Positions 57,413-64,000 of a stretch of 64,000 nucleotides of DNA are shown piece by piece (position 1 is the stretch's first letter; every line of letters starts with the position of its first letter). The translations under genes and the position numbers were made by a program. This DNA is from Tetradesmus obliquus (lineage: Eukaryota > Chlorophyta > Chlorophyceae > Sphaeropleales > Scenedesmaceae), in assembly GCA_030272155.1 (NCBI GenBank), contig CP126198.1, positions 62,001-126,000 on the forward strand, in the 5' to 3' direction. The notes beneath the pieces were generated by a model. That model did not search any database. It was not told where the DNA came from and saw only the letters and a program-made list of their open reading frames with translations.

Positions 57413-57702
57413 TGGTGTTGCAAAGAGAGCAGGCTGAGCAGCTGGCCCAGACAGTGCAGCAGTTTGGAGATGCTATCTGCCTGCAGCTGCCTGTGCCGTA
57501 CTGGTGCTGCAACCCCGCCTGCAGCAACGTGGCGGAGTGCAGCGAGATTGTGCTGGTGTCCCGCAAGGGCAGCAGGTGCTCTGTCTGTGCAACTGCACAC
57601 TTCTGCAGCAAAGCGTGCCAGCAGCAGTGTTGGAAAGGGCAGCACAAGCCGGTGTGCAAGCGCATCGCCAGTGCGCGCAACGGCCAGCAGCAGCAGCAGT
57701 AG
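53998..57702 (+). pseudogene. MYND zinc-finger gene, array copy 4, broken
   Basis: Exons by homology: 53998-54174, 54378-54621, 54842-56069, 56328-57702. The start MQAQHGDTTSRVVQALR aligns with the other copies. Exon 3 contains a 34-bp tandem duplication (55021-55088) that shifts the frame by one just after ACVRMQTYLDLIP. Exon 4 has an in-frame TAG at 56393-56395 where copies 2 and 3 have GAG (SLEAAL block), and later blocks again lie in different frames before the terminal MYND finger (CSVCATAHFCSKACQQ). With at least three separate disablements this copy is very likely a pseudogene, though sequence identity to the others remains high. Part of it could still be expressed. Confidence 0.72.
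55021..55088 (+). repeat. 34-bp tandem duplication in exon 3 of MYND copy 4
   Basis: The unit beginning gtaaggatgcagacatacct is present at 55021 and 55055 without change. The step is 34 bp, the same as the unrelated duplication in copy 2. Confidence 0.93.
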
Positions 57703-57962
57703 TGTATGACAGGTGCAGCGGGCACCTCAACGGCAATGCAGATGGTGAAGATGGGCAGGCTCCGTTACTTTGACTTGCGTCACTTCTATGCATCTGACAC
57801 TTCACCTCGCGGACTGTGCGTCAGGGCACACTTCAGCAATGCTTTGCAGTTGGTGCTTCAAAGTTGACGGCCAACGCATGCTGCAAGTATATGGTTCATG
57901 CACCAGGTGGCTGCCCGGCCAGCGTTGCATTGGCTGTCAAATCATGGGGCTTGTTGCCGCCT

Positions 57963-57967
57963 TGTAA
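57963..57967 (+). terminator. Candidate poly-A signal after MYND copy 4
   Basis: TGTAA about 260 bp after the terminal stop of copy 4. Confidence 0.3.
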
Positions 57968-58625
57968 CGAGTATGTGACGGTGCTTGCTTTAAGTTGGTG
58001 CCCAGGATCCGATCCGATCCGTGGGCCACGCTGTCTAGCACATGTACATCTACCACGGTCCTTTGGGACCCTGGAGCCGTATAGTTCGTCCTTTTACATG
58101 GCGTGGTGGTACGCAGACTCTACACCGGTATTTGTGGATGTGGCGGCTGTGATGTGACCACCCTGGGCAGCACCGCCTGCAGGCCCTGCATCACGCCTAC
58201 GTCCCTGTCAAATGCACACATAATTAGTAATCGTTCTGTGGACCTCATGCCATTTACACTCCTAGTCACATAACCCCGGCTTTGCTCACACGCGTGTATG
58301 TCAAACTGTCAAACTGCAAATGTGTGCCAACAACCGCCAGCACAATGGCTTAGGATCTCTGTTGAAGCGCTTCTGCTGCTCAAAGTACTATTTGCTGCGC
58401 ATGAACACCTCCCGGCCCTGCACTGCTGTTAACATGGAGTGCTGTGACGTCCTGATCCAGAAAGGTTACCCAAGCAGCAGCGCCAGCCCTGCAACAACAG
58501 CACCCTGACCACACCAGTGAAGCTCAGCAGCAGCTCGTGCTGCCAGCCGCACAGCGCGCCATCGACACCTAGCAGCACGCCACGCGTCACTCGCATGCAT
58601 CAGCAACAACACACGCTGCCTGCAA

Positions 58626-58736
58626 CACACCCAGCTACTGCGCGGCAGCTGCTGCAATGCTGGCCAGGCAGGCCCGCACCGCCCCCAGCAGCTCACCACC
58701 AGGACTCACGCTGCGCTGCAGCATCCGCAGCGCGTT
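58626..58736 (-). repeat. Copy of the ARM-like gene's terminal exon end
   Basis: About 105 bp match 59041-59146 with few changes, including the stop codon and the codons for GELLGAVRACLASIAAAAAQ. Confidence 0.9.
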
Positions 58737-59045
58737 CAGTTGGCGTTACCAACGTCACAATGTGCCATTGTGCTGTGTTGCTGCTTTGTGCTGACTTGCC
58801 GTGCAGATCTCGGGGCTTGCTGAGTCACTGCTGGCAGCCTGACACACAGCAGCAAAGCGCCTGCTGCCACAGCACTCCAACCAAACCAGTGAAGCTGAGC
58901 AGTTGCAGCAGCTACTGCGTACGAGATCCAGCTGTTGCCCAAACAGCGCACCATCAAAATTGGTGGCATGCCAAACTTAACTCGCATCTGTCTTTGGTTA
59001 TGCTTGGCTGGCATGCATCAACCACGCACATTGCTGCACGCCAAG

Positions 59046-60167
59046 CTACTGCGCGGCAGCTGCTGCAATACTAGCCAGGCAGGCCCGCACCGCCCCCAGC
59101 AGCTCACCACCAGCACTCGCGCTGCGCTGCAGCATCCGCAGCGCGTCCATGCCACCAACCACCTCAATCTCTGCCACACTGCCAGCCACCACAAGTGCCT
59201 GCAGCGCCTGCACAGCCGCCAGCTGCACCGCAGCACTCCCTGCCATCTCAATCAGCCCCACCAGCGGCACTACCGCTCCTGCGGCAATAATCGAGTCCCG
59301 GTATGCAGCACACTGCTGCGCCATCGCCTGCAGCACTGCCAGCGCCGTCAGCTGCACGTCAGCCCACCCCTCCCTGCTGCCGCTGCTGCTGCTGCTGCTG
59401 CTGCTATGCGGCCTGCTGAGCAGCTTCACCAGCCCCTGCAGTGCTGCTGCCATGGCTGGCTCCGCCCGATCATCGCCTGCCTCCATGGCTGCTGTCAGCA
59501 GCCGGAACAGCCTGTCCAGTGCATCATTCACAACCGCCACGTCAGCAGCACTGCCCAGCAGCGCCACCTCAGCCGCCACCTGCACAGACAGCTCATCCCC
59601 ACTGCTGCCAGCAGCAGCAGCAGCAGCAGCAGCAGGCAGTGTGGCGGGAGACTGCTGCTCTTGCCGCACCTGCTGCTGCTGCTGCGGGTGCTGCCTGCGG
59701 CTCATCTCAGCCACAGCAGCCAGCACGTCAGCAGGGATCAGCCCAGCAGCAGGGATCAGGCCCGCTGCTGCTGCCTCTGCTGCACGCGACGTCATGTTGC
59801 GCTTGCGGCTGCTGCTGCGGTGCTGCTGCTCGCCTGCATCTGCGCCTGTGTCTGCGGCGGCTGCTGCTGCTGGTGCTGGTGTGGGGGCTGGGGCTGGGGC
59901 TAAGGCAGGCGCAAGGAGCGCAGCTGTTGCAATCGCTGCTGAGCCTGCTGCTGCTGCTGCTGCTGTCACACCTGGACGTGCCAAGCGGCCAGCCAAGCCC
60001 TGCTTGCGCTTTGCAGCACCATGCACCCGTGGCCTCTGCTGCTGCTGCTGCTGCTGCTGCTGAGCTGCCGGCGGCTGCGCATCAGCCTGCGGGTGGCGGC
60101 TCTGCTTAATCTCCTGCAGGTGCTGCACAAAGCGTGCATGTGTTGCAGCATCGTCCTGCTGCTGCTC

Positions 60168-60213
<46 letters not shown>

Positions 60214-62068
60214 GGCTTTGCATCCAGCTGCATTGCGTCTGCATCATCAGAGCCAGCCAGCTGCTCAGACGCCCCACCCGCAGCAGCTGCTGCTGCTGCT
60301 GTTGGCTGCGTGTCCTGCTGTGTGTGTCTCACGGCATCAGCGCTGCCCTGAAACTCAGCCTCAAGCTCATTGAGCTCAAGTTCAATGTCATTGGCATCAG
60401 CAGCGGCAGCAGCAGCGGCAGCAGCAGCATCAACCTCTGCATCTGTGTCTGCTGCTGCGTTGTCAGCTGTTGCAATGCTGGTGTCTGCCTCGCTGCCAGG
60501 CTGCAACGGCGCAGCCGCATCCTGCATGAGTTGAGAGGAGAACAGGCAGACTGTTGTGGTCAGGACTGCCAAAGCAACTGGTACGCATCCTGCATACAAT
60601 TGTAGACAAGCAGGGCAAGCGCATGCTGCGGCCAGCAGTGCTGAGGATTCACGACCGCAGCTGTCCTTGCCGTTTGAAATTAACGTTGAGCGCAAGGTTT
60701 GTGGTGTGTGGCATCTGTTGCATCGCTCACTGCTGCTTGACGGCGCTGCCCCAACTGCTGCTGGCACAGGAGGACTCACAGCAGCAGCCACGCCAGAGCA
60801 AGCATGCTGCATGCAACCTTGCTCTGTTACATGTCAGACTATGGAGACTGCCTGCTTGCATGGCCCTGCCGCCTAGCACAGCTGCCCACCACCCGTCCCG
60901 CCCCTGACAGCTCACCTGCTGCTGCTGCTGCTCCTGTGGCTGCTCTGGCTGCTCTGGCTGGGCATCAGCTGCTGCACCAACAAACAGGGAGAACAGGCAC
61001 CGCAAGCAGCCAGATATAGCAAATCCGGCATGGAAAAGGACGACTCTAGACAGTAAATGATGTGTAAAGCTGCGCGCCTTCAGGTACAGCAGGTCAGGGC
61101 CTAAAGTGTTAGGCATGTGACAGTGTTACGGCTGCAGCTGATTGGCGCTCAGCCCTGTCAGTGCTGCAGATGTTGCGCATGCGATGCCGGGTGCACCCGC
61201 ACTGTTGACAACATGATAAGTGCATTTGTCAGTACCATTGTCAACACGCAGGTTGCATTGTCATGTGGCCAGTGCTGCTGCTGCTGCTGCTGATTATGCT
61301 GCACAGAACGGCATTTGAGAAAGCAAGAAGACACACACAGCAGCCACGGGCAGCTGCCCTGTGCATCACAGCCGCACCTGCTGCCTGTTCTTGCTCCAGC
61401 TGCTCCTGCTGCTGCTGCTGCTGCTGCCTCCGCTTGCTTCTGCGGGACCCTGCACACACCGCATACCACAAGACGACATGTCACACAAACCTTCAAGGTT
61501 TGAGCTGGAAGCATGGCCTTGCAAGCTAACAATTGCAGAGGCACAGGCACAGCTGCTGTGCCACAGTTAGCTCAAGCTTGATTCATGCTGTCAGCTGAGA
61601 TCAGCTTCATCGCATGCATCGACACTGCAGCTGCAGCTGTGCCTGCAAAACAAACAGTCTGTCACCCCCAGCACACGGCCTCAGCTGACAGCACAGCGCC
61701 GCACCTGACGGCAGCTCCGGAACTGGCAGTGCAGCTTGCCGCTTGCGCTGCTGCGCTGCCCTGCGCGCTGCCGGCTCCTCCTCCTCCTCCTCCTCCTCAC
61801 TGCTGTATCCACTGCCTTGCTGCTGCACTGCTGCTGCTGCTGCTGCTGCTGGGGGCTCAGCAGCAGCAGTGGGTGGGCTGCAGCCCTCGTGTGGGTTGCG
61901 GCCAGCAGCGATCTCGTCCAGGGCGCGCTTGCTGGAGAAGCGGTAGCCTTCTGGAATGATCGCCAAGTGGTTGGCCTGGCAGCAGCAGCAGCAGTGAGAG
62001 CAGCAGTGAGCGTGACAGTTGGGGCGGTGGGCGGTGGTAGCCTTCTGGAATGATCGCCATGTGGTTGG

Positions 62069-62113
<45 letters not shown>

Positions 62114-62192
62114 GAGAGCGAGAGTCAGGGCAGTGGGCGTGTGGTAGCCTTCTGGTATGATCGCCAAGTGGTTGGCCTGCGCTTAGCAGAAC

Positions 62193-62253
<61 letters not shown>

Positions 62254-63002
62254 TATGGGGGCAGCAGCAGTGTGGATGTTGCAGCTGCTGGCGCAGCACA
62301 CACCACACTGCACCAGATGACACCAAGCATAGCCCTGCTGCCCAGCGACAGCCCAGACACAAACAGGTGCAGCAGCTGAAGCAGCAAACCGCATGACAGT
62401 TGCGCCTGATTGACAGCAACGGCAGCAGCCTGGCTGGTCAAGTCATGCACGATACCCACTCACCCACACCGCCTCAACAGAGAGACACCCCCACACAACA
62501 CCCACACACTTGGATGCACCTGAATGCAAGATTTCCTGGCGACAATTAAAAAACACGCACTCACCACGTCACCCAGCGCATCAGCTGACCCTCGTGCTCC
62601 CCCAGTGGGGGGGGGGGGGGCCCAGCAGGCACGTCAGCCCAGCCATGCGGCAGGCACACGCTGCTGACAAGACAGGGCTAAGGAAGCTTTTTGCAGCAAG
62701 CTGCCATGCACCGCAGTCAGCATGCGCAGCGCAGCATCACTGCGCCAGCCGCAAATGCTGCAGCCCCCCCCCCCCCCAAAAAAAAATAAAAAAAAAATAC
62801 ACACATACACACCTCTCTCGCCATCAGCTGCTCACCAGCGTCACCCACCGCATCAGCTGCACCGGCAGCTGGCCCTCATGCTCCCCCAGGGGGGGCGGCC
62901 CCAGCAGGCCCAGCAGCCAGCGGCCCAGCGGGCTGCCCCGCTGCTCCCACCAGAACAGGCCCTGCAGCCGCACACTGGCCACGGCTTCCTGCAGGCACAT
63001 AT

Positions 63003-63052
<50 letters not shown>

Positions 63053-63138
63053 GATCAGGTGAGGTGAGGGTGTGCTGCTCCCACCAGAACAGGCCCTGCA
63101 GCCGCACACACTGGCCACAGCCTCCTGCAGGCACATAT

Positions 63139-63192
<54 letters not shown>

Positions 63193-63903
63193 GGGAAGGC
63201 AAGGTGGCAGGGTGGGTGAATTGAAAGTGGTAGGCTGCTGCAGTGACAGTCAATCGTAAAAAAGGAGAAAAGTGCATGCTGACACCGCATGAGGTGAGTG
63301 TGCTGCTCCCACAAGAGCCGGCCCTGCAGCAGGCCCGCCACCACCACCACAACCGCAGCCGCCAGCCCACACCCTGAACCCCACCTGTGTGAATCCCAAC
63401 ACAATCTCACGGCTCCCTGGGGCACTTCCCGCACCGCCTCCCCATCCCACCTCACACCCACCATTCAAACCGTATACTCTAAATCTTGCCCTGAACCCCA
63501 CCTGGGTGAAGCCCAGCACGTTCTTCCGCACTGCTTCCAAGGGAGCGTCCCGCCCCGCCTCATCAACAGCGCGCGGGTTCAGCACCAACCTACCAACACC
63601 TCGACAGCTCCAAAACCCAAAACCCCAAAACCCTCAGCCACCCCACCTGTGTGAAGCCCAGCACGTTCTTCCGCACTGCCTCCGCAGGAACCTCCCGCCC
63701 CGCCTCCCCACCTCACCATACACAACTGAACCGTGTACCCAAATTTAAACCCTAACCCTTGAACCCACTGCCCACCTGCGTGAAGCCCAGCACGTTCTTC
63801 CTGACCTCCAGCAGGGGCACATCCCGCCCCGCCTCATCGACAGCGCGCGGGTCCAGCACCAGCATCCGGCTGCCTGCTGGCACCACGTTGAGGCCCTGCA
63901 CCT

Positions 63904-63939
<36 letters not shown>

Positions 63940-64000
63940 CGGCGAGGCGCGAGTACAGCAGCAGGTGCAGCAGCAGAGCTCTACAAAAGCATTATTCGTC
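59046..64000 (-). CDS. ARM-like, Gln/Ala-rich protein, unknown (5' end at window edge)
   Basis: Exons from high to low coordinates: 64000 or beyond to 63776, 62988-62836, 61975-61705, 61449-61378, 60971-60916, 60521-59046 (stop TAG). Phases agree at every junction, so one gene is likely. The first visible exon reads a Leu run coded by CTG units, which could be a signal peptide or anchor, then GLNVVPAGSRMLVLDPRAVD and EVRKNVLGFTQ. The next exon gives VRLQGLFWWEQRGSPLG, then NHLAIIPEGYRFSSKRALDE. A Glu run, a Gln/Glu coiled-coil-like piece (EQLEQEQAA), a long poly-Gln run and acidic segments follow. The last exon ends with ARM/HEAT-like helices (AGAVVPLVGLIEMAG, VQLAAVQALQALV). An ER or secretory ARM protein such as a SIL1-type exchange factor is possible from the leader plus VPAGS and ARM layout, but no diagnostic motif confirms it. 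Confidence 0.6.
62034..62184 (-). repeat. Two copies of ARM-like gene exon edge (LAIIPEGY)
   Basis: The segments at 62034-62076 and 62144-62184 repeat the acceptor and codons for ANHLAIIPEGY (source 61940-61982). CAG runs (CTG in gene direction) lie at each acceptor, for example 62074-62112. Confidence 0.88.
62197..62252 (-). repeat. (CTG)n run in gene direction, ARM-like gene intron
   Basis: About 18 uninterrupted CAG units on the plus strand, within the intron between the exons ending at 62836 and starting at 61975. Confidence 0.9.
62556..62632 (-). repeat. Copy of an ARM-like gene exon 3' edge
   Basis: This repeats about 62828-62900 (the QLMRWVTL region and donor) with changes. It includes a G12 run where the source has G7. 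Confidence 0.7.
63060..63140 (-). repeat. Copy of an ARM-like gene exon 5' edge
   Basis: This repeats 62937-63005 (acceptor plus codons for SVRLQGLFWWE) and the CAG run that follows it, so the unit covers repeat, acceptor and exon edge together. Confidence 0.9.
63382..63712 (-). repeat. Three copies of an ARM-like gene exon 3' edge
   Basis: Blocks near 63382-63440 (most diverged), 63500-63566 and 63645-63712 repeat the segment coding AGRD.P...VRKNVLGFTQ plus its donor (source 63773-63840). The block at 63500 extends to the codons for RAVDE. Confidence 0.85.

Larger units (their letters stand above)
57703..59045. other. Convergent intergenic region with a gene-end copy
   Basis: Separates MYND copy 4 (+) from the ARM-like gene (-). 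The segment 58626-58736 repeats the last 105 bp of the ARM-like gene (59041-59146), including its stop codon. TTACA at 58254-58258 is a minus-strand TGTAA and could serve that gene. Confidence 0.65.

Overview
The window is nuclear DNA of a green alga, most likely a chlorophycean and perhaps from the Sphaeropleales. The call rests on intron-dense genes with clean GT-AG junctions, GC-rich code with very many CAG/CTG triplet runs, plant-type half-size ABCA transporters, and TGTAA motifs (the chlorophycean poly-A signal) downstream of several stop codons. The species cannot be named from the sequence. I see no viral or LTR element, CRISPR array, tRNA or rRNA.

Layout: (1) 212-2910 (+), 3' part of a GRWD1/RRB1-type WD40 ribosome-assembly gene. 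(2) 4153-8197 (+), an ACOT9-type double hot-dog acyl-CoA thioesterase of 8 exons. (3) 9296-10821 (+), a small secreted Cys-rich protein of 3 exons. (4) 12095-23937 (-) and 24951-34751 (+), two half-size ABCA transporters of 16 and 19 exons, arranged head to head around about 1 kb of shared upstream DNA. (5) 36790-37752 (-), a membrane protein with an Ala/Gln/Pro-rich tail. (6) 38813-57702 (+), a tandem array of four paralogous MYND zinc-finger genes. Copy 3 is intact, copy 1 has an internal frame problem, and copies 2 and 4 are broken. (7) 59046 to the window end (-), a gene with a hydrophobic Leu-rich start, Gln/Ala-rich low-complexity regions and ARM-like C-terminal helices; its 5' end lies at or beyond the window edge.

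I built the exon models by hand from GT-AG sites. Reading phase closes across every junction for the two ABCA genes, the thioesterase, the secreted protein, the WD40 gene and MYND copy 3. For the four MYND copies, chosen start codons align with one another.

The most unusual property is not one gene but a habit of the whole window. Short same-direction copies of exon edges (the last or first 30-170 coding bases with the adjoining GT or AG) lie in the neighbouring introns of most multi-exon genes, and copies of stop-codon regions lie just downstream of several genes. The Walker A exon edge of one ABCA gene occurs six times and a membrane-segment edge seven times. In addition, several introns begin with CAG-rich and end with CTG-rich runs, which in RNA could pair and bring the splice sites together. 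Two MYND copies are each frame-shifted by an exact 34-bp tandem duplication.
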